From NCBI GenBank assembly GCA_026400835.1, contig JAPLOA010000077.1:62001-126000 (forward strand): a stretch of 64,000 nucleotides of DNA. Reading direction: 5' to 3'. This stretch comes from Planctomycetales bacterium (lineage in GTDB: Bacteria; Planctomycetota; Planctomycetia; Planctomycetales; Planctomycetaceae). Below are positions 28,787-38,073 of the stretch, piece after piece. A program made the translations under genes and the position numbers. Every line of letters begins with the position of its first letter. Position 1 is the stretch's first letter. Under the pieces are notes generated by a model. That model made no database searches. It saw nothing but the letters and a program-made list of their open reading frames with translations, and was not told the origin of the DNA.

Positions 28787-31123
28787 ATGCGTTTCTTCTG
28801 TTTGACAGCGATTGCACTTTTTATTGCCGTCCCCGCCTTTGGGCAGTCGGTTGAGCAGCCGAATCGTGTGAACCTGCCGATCGCAGATCCTGCGTTTAAA
28901 GGAAAGATCGGGGAGGCGTTCCGTGATTCTGTCCCGAGCTTCCCGCAGCCTCTGAGAGCTCCCGAGGGGAGTCCGAATGTCCTGTTGATTCTTCTGGACG
29001 ATGTTGGCTTCGGGATGTGTTCGACCTTTGGTGGTCCCGTAGCCACGCCACATCTCGATCAGCTGGCCGACAATGGACTGAAGTACAACCGTTTCCATAC
29101 GACGGCGCTTTGTAGTCCGACTCGCGGAGCACTGTTGGCGGGACGCAATCATCATTCCGTCGCGACCGGAGTCATCATTGAGATGGGAACCGGCTATCCC
29201 GGGTACACTGGAATCATCCCGAAGAGCACAGCGCTGGTGTCAGAGACTCTGCGTGACAATGGTTACGCAACTGCGATGTTCGGCAAGTGGCACAACACGC
29301 CCGAGCCTGACATTAGTCCGGCTGGTCCGTTCGATCGATGGCCCACTGGCCTTGGATTCGACTATTTCTATGGCTTCAATCAGGGCGAAACGCATCAGTA
29401 CTATCCGACAATCTACCGCAATACAACGTGGGTTCCTCAGCCGAAGTCCCCGGAAGCGGGGTATCATTTCACAGCTGACATGACTGATGAGGCCATCGCA
29501 TGGACTCGAAATATCCGTGCGGCCAGCCCGGACAAACCCTGGTTCAATTATTTCAGCACCTCCGGCATCCATGCGCCGCATCATGCTCCGAAGGATTGGC
29601 GAGATAAGTTTGTCGGGATGTTTGATCACGGCTGGGATAAGCAACGTGAGCTCACTCATGTAAAGCAGCTGGAAATCGGCATCATCCCGAAGTCGACCAA
29701 ACTGACGCCGCGTCCTGAAAGTGTTCCCTCGTGGGACAGTCAGCCGGCGGATGCACGCAAGGTGTATTGCCGACTGATGGAGAATTACGCGGCCTACATG
29801 GCTTACACGGATCACGAAGTTGGGCGACTGCTCGACAGCCTGCGATCGTCAGGCGAACTCGACAACACTCTCGTCATGTACATCGTCGGCGACAACGGTG
29901 CGAGCGCTGAGGGTGGGCTGGAAGGTACGTTCAGTGAGATTGCCAGCTTGCTGGGCGTTCAGTTGGGACTGCAGAGTTCCATCGAACGCATTGATGAGAT
30001 CGGTGGACCAGCCAGTGAACCTCATGTTCCTGTGGGCTGGGCCTGGGCGATGAACGCACCGTTTCAGTGGACGAAGCAGGTTGCATCCCACTTCGGGGGA
30101 ACTCGCAATCCCATGGTGATTCATTGGCCCAAGGGCATTAAGGCCAAGGGGGAACTGCGTGAGCAGTTCCATCATGTCATCGACGTCGTTCCAACTATTC
30201 TGGAGGCCGCCGGAATTCCCGAGCCGACTTCAGTCAACGGGATTCCTCAAAAGCCAATCGAAGGCGTCTCCATGATATATTCCTTTGATGATGGCAAAGC
30301 TGAAGATCGCCGCAAGACTCAGTACTTCGAGATGGCGACTAATCGAGCCATCTATCATGACGGCTGGGTCGCTTGCAGCAAGTATGGTTTGCCCTGGGAA
30401 ACAGCCGGGCGAGGCGATGGCTTCATGACCGCGCCGTGGGAACTCTACAACGTCGATGAGGATTTCAGTGAGGCGAATGATTTGGCGAAGCAGTTTCCCG
30501 ACAAGCTGAAGGAGCTGCAGCAGACATTTGCAGAGCAGGCGAAACTCTATGACGTGTTTCCTCTGGATCCACGTTTTTCTGAGAGAATGGATCCTTCGCT
30601 TCGTGTCTCGGGCAAACCTGTGACGAGCTGGAACTATTTTGGCAACGAAGTCTGGTTGCCAGAACCGATCGGTCCAAAGCTGTTTCCGCGTGCTCATGCC
30701 GTGTCGGCGGATTTGGAGATTCCGAAAGGCGGAGCCGAAGGTGTTGTAACCTGCGTGGGAGCATTCTCCTGCGGCTGGTCGCTTTATGTGAAGGACAGCA
30801 AACCAACATTCCGTTACACGTACTTTGATATCGCCGATGTTACAATTCATGGCACAGAAGAACTACCGGAAGGCAAAGTGACTCTTCGAACCGAGTTCGT
30901 GCCGGATGGAACTCCTGTCGGCAGCGGTACATTAACGATGTTTGTGAACGGAAAAGCGGCTGGCGAAGGAAAGATCAAACGCTCAAGCTTTCGTCATGGT
31001 CTGGAACCCTTTGAGGTTGGCCGTGACTCGATCACCCCTATTGATCCAGCTTACAAGGATCACGGGACGTTTCCGTTTACCGGAACGATTGAAAAAGTTG
31101 CTTTTGAGCTAACTCGAAGTTAA
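28787..31123 (+). CDS. Secreted sulfatase (arylsulfatase type), copy 1
   Basis: A 778-residue formylglycine-dependent sulfatase that would remove sulfate esters from an organic substrate outside the cytoplasm. Signal peptide FFCLTAIALFIAVPAFGQ; NVLLILLDDVGFG holds the metal-binding Asp pair; the modification motif CSPTR (Cys109 from this start) lies in TTALCSPTRGALLAGRNHH; later metal/active-site blocks are MFGKWHNT, SGIHAPHH and VGDNGASAEGG. The C-terminal ~160 residues are a beta-sandwich (LamG/jelly-roll-like). The GRNHH context and length are those of long bacterial arylsulfatases. It is a tandem paralogue of the next gene. Confidence 0.93.
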   Translation: MRFFCLTAIALFIAVPAFGQSVEQPNRVNLPIADPAFKGKIGEAFRDSVPSFPQPLRAPEGSPNVLLILLDDVGFGMCSTFGGPVATPHLDQLADNGLKYNRFHTTALCSPTRGALLAGRNHHSVATGVIIEMGTGYPGYTGIIPKSTALVSETLRDNGYATAMFGKWHNTPEPDISPAGPFDRWPTGLGFDYFYGFNQGETHQYYPTIYRNTTWVPQPKSPEAGYHFTADMTDEAIAWTRNIRAASPDKPWFNYFSTSGIHAPHHAPKDWRDKFVGMFDHGWDKQRELTHVKQLEIGIIPKSTKLTPRPESVPSWDSQPADARKVYCRLMENYAAYMAYTDHEVGRLLDSLRSSGELDNTLVMYIVGDNGASAEGGLEGTFSEIASLLGVQLGLQSSIERIDEIGGPASEPHVPVGWAWAMNAPFQWTKQVASHFGGTRNPMVIHWPKGIKAKGELREQFHHVIDVVPTILEAAGIPEPTSVNGIPQKPIEGVSMIYSFDDGKAEDRRKTQYFEMATNRAIYHDGWVACSKYGLPWETAGRGDGFMTAPWELYNVDEDFSEANDLAKQFPDKLKELQQTFAEQAKLYDVFPLDPRFSERMDPSLRVSGKPVTSWNYFGNEVWLPEPIGPKLFPRAHAVSADLEIPKGGAEGVVTCVGAFSCGWSLYVKDSKPTFRYTYFDIADVTIHGTEELPEGKVTLRTEFVPDGTPVGSGTLTMFVNGKAAGEGKIKRSSFRHGLEPFEVGRDSITPIDPAYKDHGTFPFTGTIEKVAFELTRS

Positions 31124-31308
31124 CGTCTCGAGGAAGAAACCAAATTGAACAGGAGCAAACATAGGTAATGGAGAAAACGCAGTCAGTTTCTGCGATTCTG
31201 TGTTGAACTCTGTTTACTGTGTTCCCTCCTGGCAAAAAATCACAAACAAAAAATCTGTTGTACTGCTCTCCGAATTTAACACGCTCTCAAACTCTCTGGA
31301 GATTAACC

Positions 31309-33639
31309 TTGAACCGAGGCCGCTCTGTTTCTTTTGTCGCGATCATGTTGAGCGTTCACTTAAGTTCGGCAGCGTTTGCTCAGGATGTGCTGCCACGTCC
31401 TCCGCAGCCATTCAAGGGCACGGTGAACCTTCGAGCGAAGGAGTCAAAGTCGGACTTTCCTCAACCGATCAAGGCACCGGTGGGAGCTCCGAATGTTCTG
31501 CTGGTTCTGCTCGATGACGTGGGCTTCGGCGCGACGAGTACCTTTGGCGGTCCCTGTAACACGCCTACCTTCCAGATGCTGGCTGACAACGGCCTGAAGT
31601 TCAACCACTTCCACACCACAGCGCTGTGCAGTCCAACTCGAGCAGCCCTGATCACCGGGCGGAATCATCACTCGGTGCATACGGGCGTCATCACCGAAGC
31701 CGCTACCGGTTTCCCGGGATACGACTCCGTAATGCAAAAGGATACGGCAACCGTTGCTGAAGTGTTAAAGCAGAATGGTTACGGCACGGCGTGGTTTGGG
31801 AAGAATCACAATGTTCCCGACTGGCAGACCAGCCAGGCTGGCCCGTTTGATCTGTGGCCGACCGGTCTTGGCTTCGATCACTTTTACGGTTTTCTTGGTG
31901 GAGACACGAGCCAATGGCGACCAGCGGTGACCGAAGGAACCAAGCCGATTGATCCTTATCTTGGAAATCCTGACTATAACTTTGACTACGACATCGCCGA
32001 TCAGGCCATTAAATGGATCGGCATGCAGAAAGCTGTTGCTCCGGAAAAGCCGTTCTTCTGTTATTACGCGCCAGGAGCCACTCACGCTCCGCACCATCCG
32101 AAGAAGGAATGGGTCGAGAAATACAAAGGCAAGTTTGATCAGGGCTGGGACAAGATTCGCGAAGAGACGTTTGCTCGCCAGAAGACGATGGGCATCATTC
32201 CACAGGATGCTGTACTGACACCACTCGCGCCGGGGATTCAAACCTGGGATTCATGCTCGGCAAACGAGAAAAAGGCGTATGCGCGTTTCATGGAGGTCTA
32301 CGCAGGGTTCCTTGAACAGACTGACTACAACGTCGGCCGTGTGATCGATTCCATTCGCAAACGAGGCGAGCTAGACAACACCATGGTGATCTTTATCGCC
32401 GGCGACAACGGAGCCAGCGCGGAAGGTAGCCGTCAGGGACTGCTCAATGAGATGACCTTCTTCAACGGTGTCAAGGAAAACATCGACGATGTTCTCGCCC
32501 GCACTGATGAGATTGGATCCTGGAAGACGTACAACCATTATCCCGTCGGCTGGGCACACGCAATGTGTACGCCGTTCCAATGGACGAAGCAGATCGCGAG
32601 CCACTTTGGAGGAACTCGCAATGGTATGGTGATTTCGTGGCCAAAAGGCATAGCAGCCAGGGGAGAATTGAGAACTCAGTTCCATCACTGCATTGATGTC
32701 GTGCCTACAATTCTGGAAGCTTGCCACGTGACGATGCCGTCGTCGGTGAACGGTGTTACCCAAAAGCCAATCGAAGGCGTCAGTCTGGCTTACACTTTTG
32801 CTGAAGCGAACGCAAAAGATCAACGAACAAAGCAGTACTTTGAACTGCTGGCGAATCGAGCAATCTACTCGGACGGTTGGGTTGCCTGCACGACGCCGGT
32901 CGGTGCTCCCTGGGATTCCGCCGGCGCCAAGGTGGACGAAATCACTGGCTACAAGTGGGAACTTTATGACACGAATAAAGACTTCTCACAGGCGCATGAT
33001 CTGGCTGCAGAGATGCCGGACAAGCTGAAGGATCTGCAACTGCTGTTTTATTCGGAAGCGGCGAGCTACAACGTACTGCCGATTGATAACAGCAAGACGG
33101 AGCGACTGGATCCGGCGATCCGACCAAGTCTGACTCGAGGACGCAAATCTTTCAGTTACACAGAAGGAATGGTTCGAATTCCGGAAGGAGCCAGCCCGGA
33201 CATCAAGAACAAGTCCTGGTCGATCAAGGCTGATGTAGAAGTCAAAGAGAATGCCTCCGGGATCATCGTCACTCAGGGCGGGCTGTTCGGCGGCTGGGGT
33301 TTATACCTGAACCAGGGTAAGCCCGTGTTTCATTACAACTTTGTGGATGTCGCTCACTTTGATGTCGCCGGAAAGGACTCGCTGACCCCGGGCAAACACA
33401 CGATCGAAATGCAGTTTGCCTACGACGGCGGTGGAATTGGTCGGGGCGGTGTGGCGACTGTCAGTGTTGACGGTTCTCCCGTCGCCAAAGGTCGCGTCGA
33501 ACGCACGATCCCGATACGTATTACGCTCGACGAGACACTGGACATCGGCGAGGATTGCGGAACCCCGGTCAATCTGACCTACGATGTGCCATTCCGATTC
33601 GAAGGCGATATTGAGGGCGTGACGATCGAACTTCCGTAA
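31309..33639 (+). CDS. Secreted sulfatase (arylsulfatase type), copy 2
   Basis: A 776-residue paralogue of the preceding sulfatase. Start chosen at TTG 31309, with GGAG exactly 7 nt upstream and a signal peptide (VSFVAIMLSVHLSSAAFAQ) directly after; the frame is open back to 31219. Motifs: VLLVLLDDVGFGATSTFGG, the modification site ALCSPTRAALITGRNHH (Cys107), WFGKNHNVPDW, PGATHAPHHPKKEW and IAGDNGASAEGS. One difference from copy 1: MFGKWHNT becomes WFGKNHNV next to the active site, so substrate preference may differ. The C-terminal sandwich domain is retained. No maturation enzyme (formylglycine-generating) is nearby. Confidence 0.93.
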   Translation: MNRGRSVSFVAIMLSVHLSSAAFAQDVLPRPPQPFKGTVNLRAKESKSDFPQPIKAPVGAPNVLLVLLDDVGFGATSTFGGPCNTPTFQMLADNGLKFNHFHTTALCSPTRAALITGRNHHSVHTGVITEAATGFPGYDSVMQKDTATVAEVLKQNGYGTAWFGKNHNVPDWQTSQAGPFDLWPTGLGFDHFYGFLGGDTSQWRPAVTEGTKPIDPYLGNPDYNFDYDIADQAIKWIGMQKAVAPEKPFFCYYAPGATHAPHHPKKEWVEKYKGKFDQGWDKIREETFARQKTMGIIPQDAVLTPLAPGIQTWDSCSANEKKAYARFMEVYAGFLEQTDYNVGRVIDSIRKRGELDNTMVIFIAGDNGASAEGSRQGLLNEMTFFNGVKENIDDVLARTDEIGSWKTYNHYPVGWAHAMCTPFQWTKQIASHFGGTRNGMVISWPKGIAARGELRTQFHHCIDVVPTILEACHVTMPSSVNGVTQKPIEGVSLAYTFAEANAKDQRTKQYFELLANRAIYSDGWVACTTPVGAPWDSAGAKVDEITGYKWELYDTNKDFSQAHDLAAEMPDKLKDLQLLFYSEAASYNVLPIDNSKTERLDPAIRPSLTRGRKSFSYTEGMVRIPEGASPDIKNKSWSIKADVEVKENASGIIVTQGGLFGGWGLYLNQGKPVFHYNFVDVAHFDVAGKDSLTPGKHTIEMQFAYDGGGIGRGGVATVSVDGSPVAKGRVERTIPIRITLDETLDIGEDCGTPVNLTYDVPFRFEGDIEGVTIELP

Positions 33640-33934
33640 CAGGAAAAGTCCGTCTCTGCCTTCGACAAGAGCTTTCTGTGTTGTGAGGCAGCCGTTGGCT
33701 ACGCGCAGGAAATTGAACACGGGGATTTGGATCAGGCTGGCTTTGTTCGAAAGTCGCAAGCATGATTCAGAATCCACTGTGGTCAGTTGTCAGCCTCATG
33801 TTGCGTTTGTTTTTAGTGTTGTCGGTAGACGCACATCAGGTCGTGCCGTTTCCGCCCGCGCCGTCGTGCTTCGACGGCCGGGAGCAGCGAAGGGATCTTC
33901 TGTTCCGGGTAATGTTCACGCATAGGGAACTGGT
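33640..33934. other. Convergent intergenic stretch
   Basis: The gap between the + strand sulfatase and the - strand DUF1501 gene. An open frame at 33762-33950 (62 residues) exists but has no support beyond being open. No clear bidirectional terminator was seen. Confidence 0.4.
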
Positions 33935-35377
33935 TCAGGAGATAATCTGACTGATCACTTTCCCATGCACGTCCGTCAGTCGATAGTCGCGACCACTGTA
34001 ACGATACGTGAGTCGTTCGTGGTCGAGTCCCATCAAATGAAGAATGGTCGCGTGCAGATCATGGACATGCACACGGTCCTCCACAGCCGTCAGACCAAAC
34101 TCATCCGTTGATCCGTAACTGATACCGCCTTTCACGCCGCCGCCAGCCATCCACGTGGTGAAGCCGTAGTGATCGTGATCACGTCCCTTCTGGCCTTCTG
34201 ATGTCGGAGCCCTTCCGAATTCACCGCCCCAGACCACAAGCGTCTCTTCAAACAGGCCGCGCTGTTTAAGGTCTTGAATCAGAGCCGCGATGCCCTGATC
34301 GCAGGCCAAAGCCAATCGGCGATGTCCGTCAACAATGTTTTCATGGCCTGTGTCCCACGCGATATCGTAACCATCGATGGAGAGTGACAGCTGAACCATG
34401 CGGACACCGCGTTCGACAAGTCGGCGAGCCAGCAGGCACCCCTTGGCGTATTCGCTGGCACCGTACATCTCAAGCGTCTCTTTCGATTCCTTGCTCGTAT
34501 CAAACGCGTCCGGAACAGCGAACTGCATGCGGAAGGCCATCTCCATGGTCTCAATACTGGCCTCCAGTTGCGGATCATGTTGCTGCCTTTGCAGATCCAG
34601 CTGGTTGAGTCGCGTCAGCAGGTTGGCCTGCTGTCGCTGGTCCACTTTGGGCAACCAATTGTTCTTCAGGTCCTGCATAATATGATCGGGCTTCATCTCG
34701 TGAATATTCACGTAGGTTCCGGTATAAGCCCCGGGCAGAAACGCGTTACCCCAGTTGGCCAGCTTATTCCGAGGCTGCGCGCGAGGACTCATAGCGATGA
34801 AGCCGGGCAAATCCTGGTTCTCGGTGCCCAGGCCATAAGTCAACCACGATCCCATGCTGGGACGAGTCGGCTGCAGATGCCCGACGTTCATCATCATCAT
34901 CGCACTGGCATGTTCCGGCGTGTCGGTATGCATCGAATGGATGAGGCAGAGATCATCGACCATTTCTGCTACATGAGGAAAAATCTCGCTGACCCATCGG
35001 CCGCACTGACCATGTTGCCGAAACGCATACGGCGATGGCATCAGTCCCATTTTTGTGTTTCGCAAAGACTTACGATCGACAGACTCCGGTCGCTGACCCG
35101 CGTGTTTTGCAATTTCCGGTTTGTAGTCGAACGTGTCGACCTGCGACGGCCCTCCCGGCATAAACAACTGAATCACGTGCTTCGCCTTCGGGGCGAAATG
35201 CGGAGGTCGCGGAGCCAGGGGAGAGTCTGAATTGCTCACCATGTCTGCATGAGCAACGCCGGAACTTGTATCTGACTGCGCCAGCACACTCGCGAGACCC
35301 AGCGTTCCAAAACCGGCTCCAAGTTGCCGCAGGGCGTCACGACGATCAATCGGGCGCGGAGGATTTCGATGAAACAT
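33935..35377 (-). CDS. DUF1501 protein (Tat-exported)
   Basis: A 480-residue DUF1501 protein, a family related to alkaline phosphatase/sulfatase-like folds and almost always paired with PSD1 cytochrome genes in planctomycetes. A twin-arginine signal is seen at residues ~12-35 (DRRDALRQLGAGFGTLGLAS). Conserved blocks: HVIQLFMPGGPSQVDTFDYK, LIHSMHTDTPEHASAMMMM, LLARRLVERGVRMVQL, VVWGGEFGRAPTSE, GRDHDHYGFTTWMAGGGVKG, HVHDLHATILHLMGLDH. GAGG precedes ATG 35377 at 7 nt. It starts 5 nt after the stop of the PSD1 gene, so the two are one operon. The precise reaction is not established for the family. Confidence 0.92.
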   Translation of the reverse strand: MFHRNPPRPIDRRDALRQLGAGFGTLGLASVLAQSDTSSGVAHADMVSNSDSPLAPRPPHFAPKAKHVIQLFMPGGPSQVDTFDYKPEIAKHAGQRPESVDRKSLRNTKMGLMPSPYAFRQHGQCGRWVSEIFPHVAEMVDDLCLIHSMHTDTPEHASAMMMMNVGHLQPTRPSMGSWLTYGLGTENQDLPGFIAMSPRAQPRNKLANWGNAFLPGAYTGTYVNIHEMKPDHIMQDLKNNWLPKVDQRQQANLLTRLNQLDLQRQQHDPQLEASIETMEMAFRMQFAVPDAFDTSKESKETLEMYGASEYAKGCLLARRLVERGVRMVQLSLSIDGYDIAWDTGHENIVDGHRRLALACDQGIAALIQDLKQRGLFEETLVVWGGEFGRAPTSEGQKGRDHDHYGFTTWMAGGGVKGGISYGSTDEFGLTAVEDRVHVHDLHATILHLMGLDHERLTYRYSGRDYRLTDVHGKVISQIIS

Positions 35378-35382
35378 GGCGA

Positions 35383-37788
35383 TTACCTCACGAACATGAA
35401 TTCGTTGGAACTTAATAACACCTGAGCGTAGCGGTCCCAACTGGACAACTCGCTCCCATCACTGGCCGTGCTGACAAAACTCAATCCAATCTCCAGCTCC
35501 GCTGGCTCCGGATCGCGAGCATACAGCAGCTCATACGCGTGTTTAATGCGGTCTTCATTGGAATCACTCAGCGTACGCAATCGAGCGACCAGCGCTTTGG
35601 CTCGGTCGAACATAAACGGACTGTTCATGAAGAACAAAAACTGCTGCGGCACGATGCTGCTGGGGCGTTGCTCAACCGTCGATCGCATCAGCGGAAAATC
35701 AAACAGACGCAGAAACACATCAGATCCGAAAGCATCTCCGTTGCGTCCCACTTTCGCATACAACGTCCGACGTTTTGTTTCTGTAATGTTGTGATGAGAA
35801 GGACCGCCAAGCGATGAATCCAGCTCACCCGTCACAAATAACAAAGAGTCTCGCCAGGCTTCCACGTCCATACGGCGAGGACTCATCCGCCACAGCAGGC
35901 GATTGTCACCGTCCGTTTTGTAAGACTGTTCGTTGTAGTCTCCACTTAATTGATACGTGGCCGAACACATGATTTGGCGATGCAAAGATTTCAGCGACCA
36001 GCCGTTGGCGATAAATTCACTAGCCAGCCAGTCCAGTAATTCCGGATGAGTCGGGCTCTCCCCCAGCGTTCCGAAGTTACTCGGAGTTCGCACAAGTCCG
36101 GCACCAAAATGATGCTGCCAGATTCGATTCACGAACACTCGAACGGTGAGCGGATTCTGAGGATCCACGATCGAGGCCGCCAATTCTTCACGACCGCTGC
36201 CTTTCGTATAACCTGCCGGCTCAGCTCCCGAGAGGATTCGCAGAAAACGACGCGGAGCCACGTCACCGGTCTTCAACAGATTGCCGCGGAGAGCGACTTT
36301 CATGTCGTCGTGACCGGTTTCGTGCAGGGTATGAGCAGTCTCCAGAGCAGGCGGAGCATTCTTTTGCAGCTCAGCCAGCTCGGCTTTCCATTGGTCCAGC
36401 TGTGTCTGTTCTTCGGGAGTCGCTTCTTCCTGAGTGGCCTCTTCAGCTGCGGGATTCTTCTCATTCCTCGACCGCTTAGGGAACGTCTTGATTCTCCTGC
36501 TCAACTCCTCGACCGCATGTTGGTGATCGTGGAATCGCTTAACGACATCCACTGCTGCCAGCGGCAAATCGTGAGTCGCTGAGTTGTTAAAGATGCCAGC
36601 CAGAGAATAAAAATCCTGCTGAGGTATCGGATCGAACTTGTGATCATGGCAGCGAGCACATGAGCCCGTAATCCCCAGCAGTCCCCGCGTCAAAATGTCG
36701 ACTCGATCATCAAGCGTTTCTGCTCGTGACTGTGCAATACTGTCCGGGTCACCTCCGTCAGACTGATACGTCGGCCCCAGCGCAAAGAAGCCGGTCGCAA
36801 CGGCCTGCGAGGGATCTCCACTTAAGTCACCGGCTATCTGTTGGCGGATGAATTCATTGATCGGCAGATCGCGATTAAAGGCATCCACGACCCAGTCCCG
36901 ATATCGCCAGGCGTCGTCCAAAGCTTTGTCGCCCTCCAGGAATCCACCTCGTCCATCGCTGAACCGAGCCACATCCAGCCAATGCCGTGCCCACCGCTGA
37001 CCGTATTCGGGTGAGTTAAGCAATTCATCGACAAGCGACTCAACCGCCTTCTGTCGATCAATCGCAGCAGCCGTAGCGAACGATCGAACTTGTTCCGGAG
37101 TTGGAGGGATTCCGAGCAGATCAATAAAGATCCTTCGCACCAGGATATGCGTGGCCGCTGGCTCAACAGCCTGAAGCCCGGCCTGCGTTCGATGATCCAT
37201 CACAAAGTTGTCGATGGTGTTAATCACTTCTTTCGAAAATTGTACGGCACTCACTACGGGCACTTCCGGCCGCCGAACTGGCTGCCATGCCCAATGACTT
37301 TGTTGAGCTTTCGCCCAGTCGAACTTCGACCAATCCTTACGCGATTCCGCTGCGGGAACTCCGGGAGATGATGTCGCTTCTGGCCACGGCGCACCCATCT
37401 CAACCCACTTCGTAAGAGCCTCAATCTGGCGTTGCTCAAGCTTTCGATCGGGCGGCATTTCAATGCCGTTGTATTTGACCGCCGAGATCAGCAGACTTTC
37501 CGCTGGCTTGCCAACGATTACTGCTGTCCCCGATTCACCACCCTTGATCATGGCTTCGCGGCTGTCCACGTAGAGCCCCGCCTGTAATTCAGCCGCATCA
37601 GTGCTGTGGCAATCGTAACAATGCTGAACCAGAACTGGCCGAATCTCAGCTTCGAAGAATTCAATCTGCTCAGCTGTAAATGTTGGCTTATCTACAACGG
37701 CAGGAGTCTCATCAACCGCGGAAGCAACTTCACCGATCGCGATCGCAACAACAAAGCCCCCGATCATGATGAACAGTTTTGGGATCAT
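35383..37788 (-). CDS. PSD1 cytochrome c-type protein (DUF1549/DUF1553)
   Basis: An 801-residue secreted protein: signal peptide, then a planctomycete cytochrome C domain with a heme site CYDCH (about residues 57-61) and MPPDRKL as possible axial Met region. DUF1549 follows (HILVRRIFIDLLGIPPTPEQ, YGQRWARHWLDVARFSD), with a second CxxCH in SCARCHDHKFDPI. A Glu/Gln-rich linker (PAAEEATQEEATPEEQTQLD) comes next, then DUF1553 (VRVFVNRIWQHHFGAGLVRT, LFDFPLMRSTVEQRPSSIVP). First gene of the operon with DUF1501. A periplasmic redox or carbohydrate-related role is usually guessed; it is not proven. Confidence 0.93.
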   Translation of the reverse strand: MIPKLFIMIGGFVVAIAIGEVASAVDETPAVVDKPTFTAEQIEFFEAEIRPVLVQHCYDCHSTDAAELQAGLYVDSREAMIKGGESGTAVIVGKPAESLLISAVKYNGIEMPPDRKLEQRQIEALTKWVEMGAPWPEATSSPGVPAAESRKDWSKFDWAKAQQSHWAWQPVRRPEVPVVSAVQFSKEVINTIDNFVMDHRTQAGLQAVEPAATHILVRRIFIDLLGIPPTPEQVRSFATAAAIDRQKAVESLVDELLNSPEYGQRWARHWLDVARFSDGRGGFLEGDKALDDAWRYRDWVVDAFNRDLPINEFIRQQIAGDLSGDPSQAVATGFFALGPTYQSDGGDPDSIAQSRAETLDDRVDILTRGLLGITGSCARCHDHKFDPIPQQDFYSLAGIFNNSATHDLPLAAVDVVKRFHDHQHAVEELSRRIKTFPKRSRNEKNPAAEEATQEEATPEEQTQLDQWKAELAELQKNAPPALETAHTLHETGHDDMKVALRGNLLKTGDVAPRRFLRILSGAEPAGYTKGSGREELAASIVDPQNPLTVRVFVNRIWQHHFGAGLVRTPSNFGTLGESPTHPELLDWLASEFIANGWSLKSLHRQIMCSATYQLSGDYNEQSYKTDGDNRLLWRMSPRRMDVEAWRDSLLFVTGELDSSLGGPSHHNITETKRRTLYAKVGRNGDAFGSDVFLRLFDFPLMRSTVEQRPSSIVPQQFLFFMNSPFMFDRAKALVARLRTLSDSNEDRIKHAYELLYARDPEPAELEIGLSFVSTASDGSELSSWDRYAQVLLSSNEFMFVR

Positions 37789-38073
37789 AGGATTTGTCGC
37801 AGCAAAACAGGTCGGCGGGAAATCGGGGCGGGAGTGATCGAGGATCAGAAAAGTTTCCGGATCGACATTGAACAGTGTTTCACTAATTCATCTTATTCGG
37901 CCTGCAAATCGATTCCAAGACGCATCATGGGAATTGGCCAACATCCGCATCTGGATTGTGACGACCGAAATCAGCTGAACATTCAGGGAACCTTCTGTGA
38001 TGAAATCCAATATGTCCGAGCAAATCAAGCTTGCTCAGTAGAACTTGATAGAGCCGTTAGTCACCGTCCCTGA

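Noticed and set aside
33762-33950. 62-residue + strand open frame after the second sulfatase
   Set aside because: Overlaps the end of the DUF1501 gene on the other strand and shows no ribosome binding site or family motif.
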